Below are positions 6,584-13,489 of a stretch of DNA of 16,138 nucleotides, piece after piece. Position 1 is the stretch's first letter, and every line of letters starts with the position of its first letter. The position numbers and the translations under genes are program-made. Source of the stretch: Rhodobacteraceae bacterium UBA6273 (GTDB taxonomy: Bacteria > Pseudomonadota > Alphaproteobacteria > Rhodobacterales > Rhodobacteraceae). Location of the stretch: NCBI GenBank assembly GCA_002440625.1, contig DJUV01000093.1:1-16138 (forward strand), given 5' to 3'. Under the pieces are notes generated by a model. The model searched no databases. It had not been told where the DNA came from and worked only from the letters and a program-made list of their open reading frames with translations.

Positions 6584-7522
6584 ATGGCACGAGCTCATGG
6601 GGCGCGGGCGCAGATGGCGCTTGCGTTCGAATCCGTCTACGGCACCGCGCCTGCCACGGGCTTTCGCACAGTGCCCTTCGCGAGCACCACGCTCGGCTCC
6701 GAACAGCCGCTGATCGCCTCGGAACTGCTGGGCCAGGGGCGCGATCCCTTGGCCCCGATCAAGGACGCGGTCACCGCCGATGGCGATGTGGTGGTGCCGA
6801 TCGATGTCGAGAACCTTGGGTTGTGGCTGAAAGCGGCTTTCGGCGCGCCGGTCACCTCTGGCACCACGCCCAAGACCCATACGTTCCAGTCGGGCAACTG
6901 GACGCTGCCAAGCATGGCCATCGAGACGGCGATGCCCGAGGTGCCGCGCTACGCGATGTACAGCGGCTGTGTTTGCGATCAGTTGTCGTGGCAGATGGCG
7001 CGGTCAGGGTTGCTGACGGCGACAGCGCGGCTGATTGCGCAGGGCGAGAGCATCGCGGCGGCTACGGCCGCTGGCACGCCCACTTCGCTGGCGCTGCAGC
7101 GGTTCGGACATTTCAACGGCGCGATCACGCGCAACGGCACGCCGCTCGGCAACGTCATCTCGGCCGAGGTGACCTATTCCAACGGCCTCGACCGGATCGA
7201 GACCATCCGCTCGGACGGACGCATTGAGGGGGCCGATCCCGGCATGGCCGCCCTGACCGGCCGGGTGGAGGTGCGTTTCGCCGACACCGCGCTGATCACG
7301 CAGGCGATCGACGGCACGCCCTGCGAACTGGTCTTCGCCTGGAGCCTCGGGGCCGAGGCCAGCTTCACCTTCACGGCGCACGCTGTCTATCTGCCGCGTC
7401 CGCGCATCGAGATCCCGGGCCCGCAGGGCATCCAGGCCACCTTCGACTGGCAGGCCGCCAAGGCCGTCAGCCCCGCCCGCATGTGCACCGCCGTCCTCGT
7501 CAACACCGTTGTGAGTTACTGA
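6584..7522 (+). CDS. Major tail tube protein
   Basis: A 312-aa protein with a good ribosome site (AGGAGA about 6 bases before ATG 6584). It lies between tail terminator and tail chaperone, the standard place for the tail tube gene. Features of the siphophage tail tube group (TTP_2-like) are VYGTAPATGFRTVPF near the N-terminus, a long beta-rich body, and SAEVTYSNGLDRIETIRSDG followed by ADPGMAALTGRVEVRFAD, the repeated 'basis of tube' sheet typical of these proteins. Hexameric rings of this protein stack around the tape measure to form the tube through which DNA is delivered. It is larger than minimal tube proteins (about 150-250 aa), suggesting an added surface domain. I see no frameshift or internal repeat. 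Confidence 0.82.
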   Translation: MARAHGARAQMALAFESVYGTAPATGFRTVPFASTTLGSEQPLIASELLGQGRDPLAPIKDAVTADGDVVVPIDVENLGLWLKAAFGAPVTSGTTPKTHTFQSGNWTLPSMAIETAMPEVPRYAMYSGCVCDQLSWQMARSGLLTATARLIAQGESIAAATAAGTPTSLALQRFGHFNGAITRNGTPLGNVISAEVTYSNGLDRIETIRSDGRIEGADPGMAALTGRVEVRFADTALITQAIDGTPCELVFAWSLGAEASFTFTAHAVYLPRPRIEIPGPQGIQATFDWQAAKAVSPARMCTAVLVNTVVSY

Positions 7523-7524
7523 CC

Positions 7525-7962
7525 ATGATCAGACTGAACCTGACTGCATCCCCTTCGTGGCTGACCCTCGCCACCGGCCTTCGCCTGAAGGTCGCGCCGC
7601 TGACCACCGCCTTAATGGTTTCGGCCCGCGCCGACCCCGCCATCGAAGCCCTTCCGGACACCGCCACCCAAGAGGAACTGGCGCTGGCCATGGCCAAAGC
7701 CTTGGCCCGCCGCACCGTGCTGGATTGGGAGGGGGTAGGCGACGACGCGGGCAATGCTGTCCCGGTTTCTCCCGAAGGCGTCGATGTCCTGCTGGAAATC
7801 TGGCCGGTCTTCGAGGCGTTCCAGACCCAATACGTCGCCAAGGGTCTGATCCTGGACGCGGAAAAAAACGTCTCCGCGCCCTTGCCGAATGGTCCTTCGG
7901 CGGGGGCGACCGCTACTGCGCGGCCTGCACGGGGCCGTGCCCAGACTGCCCCGCAAGACTGA
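7525..7962 (+). CDS. Tail assembly chaperone, gpG-like (unshifted product)
   Basis: A 145-aa protein beginning at ATG 7525, two bases after the tube gene stop. It lies between tail tube and tape measure, where lambda G/T and its many analogues lie. Residues 1-115 look folded (LTLATGLRLKVAPLTTALMV, EELALAMAKALARRTVLDWE, VDVLLEIWPVFEAFQTQYVA). The last 30 residues after the slippery site are Ala/Pro/Thr/Arg-rich and look like read-out of a non-conserved frame. In lambda, gpG is made in excess and coats the tape measure during tail assembly while gpGT recruits tube protein; the same division of labour is inferred. Most ribosomes should end here at 7960-7962, a minority shifting to the longer product. 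Confidence 0.8.
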   Translation: MIRLNLTASPSWLTLATGLRLKVAPLTTALMVSARADPAIEALPDTATQEELALAMAKALARRTVLDWEGVGDDAGNAVPVSPEGVDVLLEIWPVFEAFQTQYVAKGLILDAEKNVSAPLPNGPSAGATATARPARGRAQTAPQD

Positions 7963-8189
7963 ACCGGCCAAAGACGGAAGATGGCTGGCAGGTCTGGGAT
8001 CTGGTCGGCCGCCTCGGCGGGCAACTGCGCGTGATCCCCGGCGCGGTGCTTGGCTGGGACATGGGCGCTGCCCTCGCGATGGCCAAGGCGCTCGGGATCG
8101 ACGCCCTCATCGCCGCCGAACTGCTGCCCGAGATCGAGGCGGTGATGGTGCGCAAGCTGAACGAACAGATCGGAGACGGCCATGGCTGA
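7525..8189 (+). CDS. Tail assembly chaperone, gpGT-like product by -1 ribosomal frameshift
   Basis: The -1 frame after the slippery heptamer at 7863-7869 is open from 7869 to TGA 8187-8189 and adds 106 residues to the first 115, giving 221 aa. No ATG and no Shine-Dalgarno start the extension in its own frame, while its protein sequence is clearly real: RLRALAEWSFGGGDRY, then C132, C135, C139 and C142 (CxxC-x3-CxxC), then PKTEDGWQVWDLVGRLGG and a helical end ELLPEIEAVMVRKLNEQIG. The four cysteines could bind zinc. In lambda the T part contacts the tail tube protein; that role is inferred here. The stop overlaps the tape measure start by 8 bases. Sequencing error is an alternative explanation, but the slippery site with a hairpin makes it unlikely. 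Confidence 0.82.
7863..7908 (+). promoter_or_regulatory. Programmed -1 frameshift signal (slippery heptamer plus hairpin)
   Basis: The heptamer A AAA AAC at 7863-7869 is in the exact X XXY YYZ phase of the chaperone frame (codons GAA AAA AAC). After a 7-base spacer, a 13-bp stem forms between 7877-7889 and 7896-7908 with two central G-U pairs and a 6-base loop (TGGTCC). Spacer and stem size are within the range that stimulates -1 slippage. The shift leads directly into the open extension frame at CGT 7869-7871. All parts are read from the sequence; efficiency cannot be judged. Confidence 0.85.
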
Positions 8190-10629
8190 GAAACGGGTCA
8201 GTGTCCGGCTTGTCGCGGAAGGCGGCCGTCAGGTCCGGGCCGAGTTGGAGGGGATCGGCGAGGCGGGCACGCGCGGGTTTGGCCGCCTGTCCTCTGAGAT
8301 GGAACTGGCCAATACCCGCCTCGGCAGCTTCGCCCGCAAAGCCGGGATTGCGCTGGCGGCGGTTACCGCAGCTGCTGCCGCTGCTGGCGTGGCAATGGTC
8401 CGCTCGGGGCTCGACGTGATCGGTGCGCAGGCGGACATGGCAGCGTCGCTCCGGACAACGGTCGAAAGCCTGCAGGTGCTGACATGGGCAGGAGAATTGG
8501 CCGGTGTTTCGATGGGCGAGATCGAACAGGCCACCAAGAAGTTGACCACGCGGTTGTCGGAAGCGGCGGCTGGGTCCGGATCGGCTGTTGGGGCTCTGCA
8601 GCGGCTGAACCTGACGGCCGCAGAGTTGCAAGCGCTGCCGCTCGACCAGCGCATCGTCGCCATCCAGGAGGCACTGAACCAGTTCGTGCCCGAGGCCGAA
8701 CGCGCCGCCGTGGCGTCTGATCTCTTCGGTGATCGCGCCGCACTTGCGTTCCTGCGCATCGACTCCGCCACCCTGCGAGAAGCGGCACAGGATGTGCAGG
8801 ACTTCGGGGTGGCGGTCAGCGCGGCCGACGCGGCGCAGATCGAACGCACCGGAGATGCCATCGCCAAGCTGAGTCTGATCTGGCTCGGTCTGACCAACCG
8901 ACTGACCGCCGCCGTCGCCCCGGCGCTGGAAACCGTAGCGAATGCGCTGGCCGACATGGCGCGCGGCACGGGACCCATCGGCGGTGCAATCACTGCCGTC
9001 TTCGACAACCTCGCAAGGCTTGCCACCTATGCTGCGACCTTCGCCGCCTTCATGGCCGGTCGATGGGTGGCGGGGTTGGCCGTTGCCGCCCTGTCGGTGC
9101 GTGGCCTTGCCACGGCGCTGGTCTTCCTGCGCGGGGCGCTGATCCGCACCGGCATCGGCGCGCTGATCGTTGGCGCAGGCGAACTGGTCTATCAATTCTC
9201 GCAGCTTGTGGCCCGTGTCGGCGGCGTGGGCGAGGCCTTTCGGCTGCTGGGCGACCTGGCGTCCGAAGTCTGGTCGCGCATCGGTCTGTCGCTCGACGCT
9301 GCCTTTGCCAACATGGCCGCTGGCTGGGAGGGGTTGAAAGCGGCCGGGCTCTCGGCTCTCGAACGCACCATCGTGGGCGTCGTCAGCTTTGGCGACCGGA
9401 CGGCGGCGATCTTCCAAGGGGCCTATGATGCGGCCGTCGCAATCTGGGGCAGTCTGCCCGGCGCCATCGGCGACTTTGCCTTCCAGGCCGCGAACGGGCT
9501 GATTTCGGGCGTCGAGGCGATGCTGAACGGCGTCGTCACGCGCATCAACAATTTCATCAACGGGTTGAACGCCGCGCTGGACCTGTTGCCCGACTGGGCG
9601 GTGGGTGAAGGTGGTGTGCGGATCGGCACGCTTGACCCCGTGGAACTGGCGCGGATCGGCAACCCGTTCGAGGGCGCAGCGACGGCTGCTGGCGCTGCCG
9701 CCGCCGATGCCTTCTCGGCGGCGCTGTCGCAGACTTACCTAGAGCCGCCCGACCTCGGGCTTGGCGCGATGGCCGATGATGCGCGTGGCCGGGCCGATGG
9801 CTATCGCGAAGCAGCAGGCATGCTGGCCGATGCTGCGGGTCGTCCGCTGGCCAGTTGGCAAGCGCTGCGCGATGCGGTGACCGGCACCGGATCGGATGCC
9901 GAAACGGCGTTGGCCGATGCCGCCAGTTCGGCGGATGCCCTGAACACCGAGCTGGACGACACCGCAGCCGCTGCCGGGAATGCGGGCGCTGCAGCGCGCG
10001 ACGCCGGGGCTGAAGCTGCCGCAGGGGCTGACCAGGCTGCGACCGGCTGGGGCGCAGTCACTGCGGCACTTGCCGACTACACTACCAAGGCGCGCAACAT
10101 CGGCGGTGATATTGGAAGCGCACTGGTCGGGGCCTTCACCTCGGCCGAGAACGCCGTGGGCGAGTTCGTCAAGACCGGCAAGCTGGATTTCCGCGATCTG
10201 GTCACGTCGATGATCGCCGATCTGGCCAAGCTGGCGGCGCGGCGGTTCATCCTCGGGCCGATCGCCAACGCACTGTCCGGTGCCCTCGGCGGGGCTGGCG
10301 GGATATTCGCTAACATCCTGCACGCCGGTGGCATGGTAGGATCGCCCGGCCCGGGTCGCATGGTCCCGGCGATGACCTTCGCCAATGCCCCACGCATGCA
10401 TGCGGGCGGATGGGCCGGGATCAAGCCCGACGAGGTTCCGGCGATCCTGCAGAAGGGCGAGCGTGTCCTCTCGCGCCGCGAGGCCGCTGGATATGGCCAA
10501 GGCCCGTCCAGCGCGCCTACCGTCAATGTCACCATCATGGCCCGCGATGCCGAAAGCTTCCGGCAATCGCGCACGCAGGTGGCAAGCGACATCGCCCGCG
10601 CCGTGTCGCTGGGCCGGAGGAGCATGTGA
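8182..10629 (+). CDS. Tail tape measure protein, lambda family C-terminus
   Basis: An 815-aa protein, the longest complete gene here. ATG 8182 has GGAG at 8172-8175 and overlaps the frameshifted chaperone stop. The tape measure sets tail length, is wrapped by the chaperones during assembly and is ejected ahead of the DNA. Visible features are a hydrophobic Ala-rich stretch at about residues 54-73, a hydrophobic central block at about 287-340 (FAAFMAGRWVAGLAVAALS and following), and Ala/Asp-rich helical repeats at about 560-640. The lambda-type C-terminal segment (ENAVGEFVKTGKLDFRDLVT, about 655-675) is followed by PDEVPAILQKGERVLSRREA near 750-770, common in this family. At the commonly observed 0.15 nm per residue the tail would be near 120 nm long, an estimate only. 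The stop overlaps the next ATG. Confidence 0.93.
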   Translation: MAEKRVSVRLVAEGGRQVRAELEGIGEAGTRGFGRLSSEMELANTRLGSFARKAGIALAAVTAAAAAAGVAMVRSGLDVIGAQADMAASLRTTVESLQVLTWAGELAGVSMGEIEQATKKLTTRLSEAAAGSGSAVGALQRLNLTAAELQALPLDQRIVAIQEALNQFVPEAERAAVASDLFGDRAALAFLRIDSATLREAAQDVQDFGVAVSAADAAQIERTGDAIAKLSLIWLGLTNRLTAAVAPALETVANALADMARGTGPIGGAITAVFDNLARLATYAATFAAFMAGRWVAGLAVAALSVRGLATALVFLRGALIRTGIGALIVGAGELVYQFSQLVARVGGVGEAFRLLGDLASEVWSRIGLSLDAAFANMAAGWEGLKAAGLSALERTIVGVVSFGDRTAAIFQGAYDAAVAIWGSLPGAIGDFAFQAANGLISGVEAMLNGVVTRINNFINGLNAALDLLPDWAVGEGGVRIGTLDPVELARIGNPFEGAATAAGAAAADAFSAALSQTYLEPPDLGLGAMADDARGRADGYREAAGMLADAAGRPLASWQALRDAVTGTGSDAETALADAASSADALNTELDDTAAAAGNAGAAARDAGAEAAAGADQAATGWGAVTAALADYTTKARNIGGDIGSALVGAFTSAENAVGEFVKTGKLDFRDLVTSMIADLAKLAARRFILGPIANALSGALGGAGGIFANILHAGGMVGSPGPGRMVPAMTFANAPRMHAGGWAGIKPDEVPAILQKGERVLSRREAAGYGQGPSSAPTVNVTIMARDAESFRQSRTQVASDIARAVSLGRRSM

Positions 10630-11255
10630 TGGCGTTTCACGAGGTCAGATTCCCCGACAACATCAGCCGCGGGGCGCGCGGGGGGCCGGAACGGCGCACG
10701 CAAGTGGTGGAACTGGCGTCTGGCGACGAAGAGCGCAACGCCAGCTGGGCGAACAGCCGACGCCGCTATGATGTTGCCTATGGCATCCGGCGCGCCGACG
10801 ATCTGGCGGCGGTCGTCGCCTTCTTCGAAGCGCGCAACGGCCGCCTGCACGGGTTTCGCTACAAGGACTGGGCGGATTACAAATCCTGCCTGCCGTCGCA
10901 GTCAGTCGCGCCGACCGACCAGCCCATTGGCACCGGCAATGGCGCTGTCACCACCTTCGCGCTGCTGAAGCGCTACACTTCTGGGGCGCAAAGCTGGACC
11001 CGTGCCATCGCCAAGCCGGTGGCAGGGGCAGTCCGCATCGCGCTGAACGGCGTCGAGCAGATGACCGGCTGGAGCGCCGACACCACCACCGGCAGCGTCA
11101 CCTTCACCACCGCACCCGGTGCGGGCGTCGCGATCACAGCGGGCTTCGAATTCGACGTCCCGGTCCGCTTCGACACCGACATGCTCGACGTCACCCTCGA
11201 TCTCGAGCGGCTCGGTTCGATCACATCCATTCCGCTGCTGGAGATCCGGCGATGA
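10629..11255 (+). CDS. DUF2460 protein, GTA gp12-like distal tail protein
   Basis: A 208-aa protein starting at ATG 10629 within the tape measure stop (ATGA), with GGAGGAG at 10616-10622. The N-terminal FHEVRFPDNISRGARGGPER, the central DDLAAVVAFFEARNGRLHGF followed by RYKDWADYKS, and the C-terminal FDTDMLDVTLDLERLGSI are hallmarks of TIGR02217/DUF2460, the family of Rhodobacter GTA gp12. In the R. capsulatus GTA this protein forms the distal tail ring that connects tube to hub; the same role is inferred. In GTA clusters it is followed directly by the DUF2163 hub gene, whereas here four lysis-type genes intervene. Length is close to the family norm. Confidence 0.9.
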   Translation: MAFHEVRFPDNISRGARGGPERRTQVVELASGDEERNASWANSRRRYDVAYGIRRADDLAAVVAFFEARNGRLHGFRYKDWADYKSCLPSQSVAPTDQPIGTGNGAVTTFALLKRYTSGAQSWTRAIAKPVAGAVRIALNGVEQMTGWSADTTTGSVTFTTAPGAGVAITAGFEFDVPVRFDTDMLDVTLDLERLGSITSIPLLEIRR

Positions 11256-11602
11256 ACGAAGAAACTGGCTTCATCGCCGCCGTGCTGCGCGATCTGGCAA
11301 CTTCCACCGCCGTCATCTTGGCGGCCTGGGGTGCGCTTGGCGGGGCGACCAATGCGCTGACCACCCGAATGCGGCTGCGCGATGCCCTGCGTCATATCCT
11401 GCTCGGCGGTCTGATCGCGGCCGGGATGGGCAGTCTGTCCATGGCGGTCATCACCGCATGGCTCGGCCTGCCATCGCAAGCGATCCCGGCCGGGGGTGCG
11501 GCAGGGTCGGCCGCCTATCTGGTCGGCGTCTTCGGCCCCGCCTTCATCGAGGTCGTGCTCGCCCGGCTGCGCAGCGGCAAGGGGGGCAAGCCCGATGCAT
11601 GA
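11252..11602 (+). CDS. Holin-like membrane protein
   Basis: A 116-aa very hydrophobic protein overlapping the end of the DUF2460 gene (ATGA), with GGAG at 11240-11243. Three likely membrane segments are visible: about residues 18-36 (TAVILAAWGALGGATNAL), 48-72 (ILLGGLIAAGMGSLSMAVI) and 78-105 (an Ala/Gly-rich stretch ending FGPAFIEVVLARL). The C-terminus is short and charged (RLRSGKGGKPDA). Three spans, small size and the lysozyme gene just downstream fit a class I-type holin that opens the inner membrane for the endolysin. I do not recognise a specific named holin family, so the role comes from topology and context. Confidence 0.65.
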   Translation: MNEETGFIAAVLRDLATSTAVILAAWGALGGATNALTTRMRLRDALRHILLGGLIAAGMGSLSMAVITAWLGLPSQAIPAGGAAGSAAYLVGVFGPAFIEVVLARLRSGKGGKPDA

Positions 11603-11729
11603 ACTTCTCCGCCTCGCGCGCTCCTTCCGCTGCAACGCCGCCGACCCGGCACGAGCCTTCAGCCATCGCCTCCGCATCGGCCTTCTGGTCGCCGCGCTGA
11701 TCCTGATCCTGTCCTCCATTTTCGGGTGA
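11595..11729 (+). CDS. Small single-span membrane protein of the lysis cassette (44 aa)
   Basis: A 44-aa reading frame starting at ATG 11595, overlapping the previous gene by 8 bases, with a G-rich site (GGGGGG, 11581-11586) 8 bases upstream. The basic N-terminal half (MHELLRLARSFRCNAADPAR) is followed by one hydrophobic C-terminal span (LLVAALILILSSIFG), giving a tail-anchored plan with the N-terminus in the cytoplasm. The stop is 4 bases before the lysozyme ATG. An antiholin, pinholin or other lysis regulator is possible, but no family signature is visible. Coding status is supported by tight packing, ribosome site and the sharp hydrophobic segment. Confidence 0.55.
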   Translation: MHELLRLARSFRCNAADPARAFSHRLRIGLLVAALILILSSIFG

Positions 11730-11733
11730 TCCC

Positions 11734-12402
11734 ATGCACATGACCGACCGGGGCCTGATGGCCCTTGTCCGGCACGAAGGACTCGTGCCCGGACCCTATC
11801 TCGATGTGAAGAACATCTGGACCTTCGGCATCGGCCACACCGCAGCTGTCGGTCCCCCCGATCCGGCAGGGATGCCGCGCGGCATGCCCGTCGATCTCGA
11901 CGCCGGGATCCGCGAGGCGATCCGGCTCTTCTGCAGTGACATCGTGGCCTATGAGGCCGAGGTGCTGCGCGCGGTGAAGGTGCCACTGGAACCGCACGAG
12001 TTCGATGCGCTAGTCAGTTTTCACTACAACACCGGCGGCATCGCGAAAGCGTCGCTGACCCGCCACCTGAACTCGGGCAAACGCGCCGCCGCCACGCAGG
12101 GTTTCATGGGCTGGCTCCGACCCGCCGCAATCCGTATGCGCCGCGAGGCCGAGCGCGATCTGTTCCGCGATGGCCGCTATCCGACCGGCACCATTCCGGT
12201 CTGGGCGGTCGACCGCAATGGCCGCGTCGATTTCTCGCGACCAGTCCGGCGACTGACCGAGGCCGAGGCGTTGGCATTCCTACGCCCGACGAGCCTGCCG
12301 GTGCCGTTGCCCGTGCCGCTGCCGGTACCGACCCAACCGTCTGCCGCCCCGTCGTGGTGGCAGCGGCTGATGGAATTTTTCACAGGAAAGGCAACATCAT
12401 GA
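11734..12402 (+). CDS. Endolysin, GH24 (T4 lysozyme-like) with C-terminal extension
   Basis: A 222-aa muramidase that would cut the glycan strands of peptidoglycan at lysis. The catalytic triad is complete: E15 in VRHEG, D24 in PYLDV and T30 in WTFGIGHT, with the same spacing as E11/D20/T26 of T4 lysozyme. FDALVSFHYNTGGIAKASLTRH (about 90-110) and RREAERDLFRDG (about 131-142) are further family motifs. The catalytic domain ends near residue 165. After it come three LPVP units at residues 188-199 and an amphipathic tail WWQRLMEFFTG, unusual for this family. No signal peptide or signal-arrest segment is present, so release through the holin is expected. ATG 11734 is used; ATG 11740 is equally possible because the ribosome site (GGGTGA) is weak. 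Confidence 0.88.
   Translation: MHMTDRGLMALVRHEGLVPGPYLDVKNIWTFGIGHTAAVGPPDPAGMPRGMPVDLDAGIREAIRLFCSDIVAYEAEVLRAVKVPLEPHEFDALVSFHYNTGGIAKASLTRHLNSGKRAAATQGFMGWLRPAAIRMRREAERDLFRDGRYPTGTIPVWAVDRNGRVDFSRPVRRLTEAEALAFLRPTSLPVPLPVPLPVPTQPSAAPSWWQRLMEFFTGKATS
12295..12330 (+). repeat. Three tandem 12-base repeats in the lysozyme linker
   Basis: Three imperfect 12-base units (CTGCCGGTGCCG, TTGCCCGTGCCG, CTGCCGGTACCG) encode LPVP three times in the linker between the lysozyme domain and its C-terminal tail. Such a repeat can change copy number by slippage and so vary linker length. Confidence 0.8.
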
Positions 12403-12608
12403 ACTGGAACCTCGCACGCGGGCTGGTCTATCTGGCGTGTCTTGCCGCCTCCGGGCTTGCCATAGCCGGGCTGGCGGATTTTGATCTTGCGACCGGCAGC
12501 TTCGACCTGCGTCCGTTCAATCTCTATGCCCTGACCGGCACGGCCGGGGGCGTGGTCTCGTCCGCGCTGGCCTCTGTCGCCCTGTGGCGCGGATGGGGGC
12601 GGAAGTGA
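12399..12608 (+). CDS. Small two-span membrane protein of the lysis cassette (69 aa)
   Basis: A 69-aa protein starting at ATG 12399 inside the lysozyme stop (ATGA), with AGGAAAGG about 8 bases upstream. Two hydrophobic segments are visible, about residues 8-27 (LVYLACLAASGLAIAGLADF) and 43-63 (YALTGTAGGVVSSALASVAL), joined by a polar loop (TGSFDLRPFN), and it ends in a basic WRGWGRK. Size and topology fit a class II holin or an antiholin partner of the 116-aa holin-like protein. I cannot name a family. Its stop overlaps the next gene's GTG (GTGA), linking the lysis cassette translationally to the tail-tip hub gene. Confidence 0.65.
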   Translation: MNWNLARGLVYLACLAASGLAIAGLADFDLATGSFDLRPFNLYALTGTAGGVVSSALASVALWRGWGRK

Positions 12609-13489
12609 AGGCCCTCCCGCCCGCGCTGCAGGGCCATCTCGACGAGGGCACGACGACGCTCGCCTCGTGCTGGCGGATCGTGCGGGCCGATGGAGTGACG
12701 CTTGGCTTCACCGACCACGACCGAACCCTGACGTTCGACGGCACCGATTTCGAGCCGGAGAGCGGCTTTGCCGCCTCCGAGGTGCGTTCAGGTTCCGACC
12801 TGTCCGTCGATGCGCAGGATGCCCAAGGTGTGCTGTCTTCCGACCGGATCACCGAGACCGATATCCTCGACGGCCGCTGGGATAATGCGTCCGTCGAGGT
12901 CTGGCGGGTGAACTGGGCCGCGACCTCACAGCGCCTGCTGATGCGGCGCGGCGCCATCGGCCAAATCCGGCGCGGGCGGTTGGCGTTCGTCGCCGAGGTG
13001 CGCAGCCTTGCCCATGTGCTGGGCCAGACCGTCGGCCGGACGTTTCAGGCGACATGCGATGCGGCCCTTGGCGATGCGCGCTGCGGAGTCAATCTCGAGG
13101 CACCGATGTTCAAGGGAACCGGCGCGATCATCGACCTGCTGCGCGACCGCGCGTTTACCGCCTCTGGGCTTGGCGGGTTCACCACTGGCTGGTTCACCTT
13201 CGGCACCCTCGACTGGACGAGTGGAGCCAATGGCGGGCGGCGGGCCGAGGTGTTGTCGCACGACCTCGTCGACGGCATCGCCATCCTGACCCTGTTGGAA
13301 GCCCCTGTGCGCGCCATCGCCGGGACCGACACCTTCACGATCCGCGCCGGGTGCGACAAGCGCATCACGACCTGCGGCACGAGGTTCGCCAACGTCGCCA
13401 ACTTCCGAGGCTTCCCCAACATCCCCGGCCAGGATGCGGTCCTGCGCTATGCCACCACCGATGGCGGGCACGAAGGGGCGGTGCTGTGA
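12605..13489 (+). CDS. DUF2163 protein, GTA gp13-like tail hub
   Basis: A 294-aa protein. GTG 12605 is chosen because it overlaps the previous stop (GTGA) and yields VKALPPALQGHLDEGTTTL, the normal N-terminus of the family; ATG 12593 and GTG 12584 are less likely alternatives. TIGR02218/DUF2163 hallmarks are CWRIVRADGVTLGFTDHDR, the domain with RRGAIGQIRRG, and C-terminal CGTRFANVANFRGFPNIPG. Four conserved-looking cysteines, C151, C160, C250 and C257, could form an iron-sulphur site; lambda gpL, the analogous hub/tip protein, binds a 4Fe-4S cluster. It should sit between the distal tail ring and the TIM-barrel protein. Confidence 0.9.
   Translation: MKALPPALQGHLDEGTTTLASCWRIVRADGVTLGFTDHDRTLTFDGTDFEPESGFAASEVRSGSDLSVDAQDAQGVLSSDRITETDILDGRWDNASVEVWRVNWAATSQRLLMRRGAIGQIRRGRLAFVAEVRSLAHVLGQTVGRTFQATCDAALGDARCGVNLEAPMFKGTGAIIDLLRDRAFTASGLGGFTTGWFTFGTLDWTSGANGGRRAEVLSHDLVDGIAILTLLEAPVRAIAGTDTFTIRAGCDKRITTCGTRFANVANFRGFPNIPGQDAVLRYATTDGGHEGAVL

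Noticed and set aside
7557..7868. Independent start upstream for the frame that ends at 8189
   Set aside because: The part before 7869 encodes Arg/Gly/Pro-rich nonsense opposite a real chaperone frame and has no ribosome site; frameshifting explains the downstream frame better.
8107..9417. 436-codon minus-strand open frame opposite the tape measure
   Set aside because: Shadow of the tape measure gene, with Gln/Gly/Arg-rich product.
12584..12604. Earlier starts (GTG 12584, ATG 12593) for the DUF2163 gene
   Set aside because: They add residues not typical of the family N-terminus and increase the overlap; GTG 12605 gives the usual start and a GTGA coupling.
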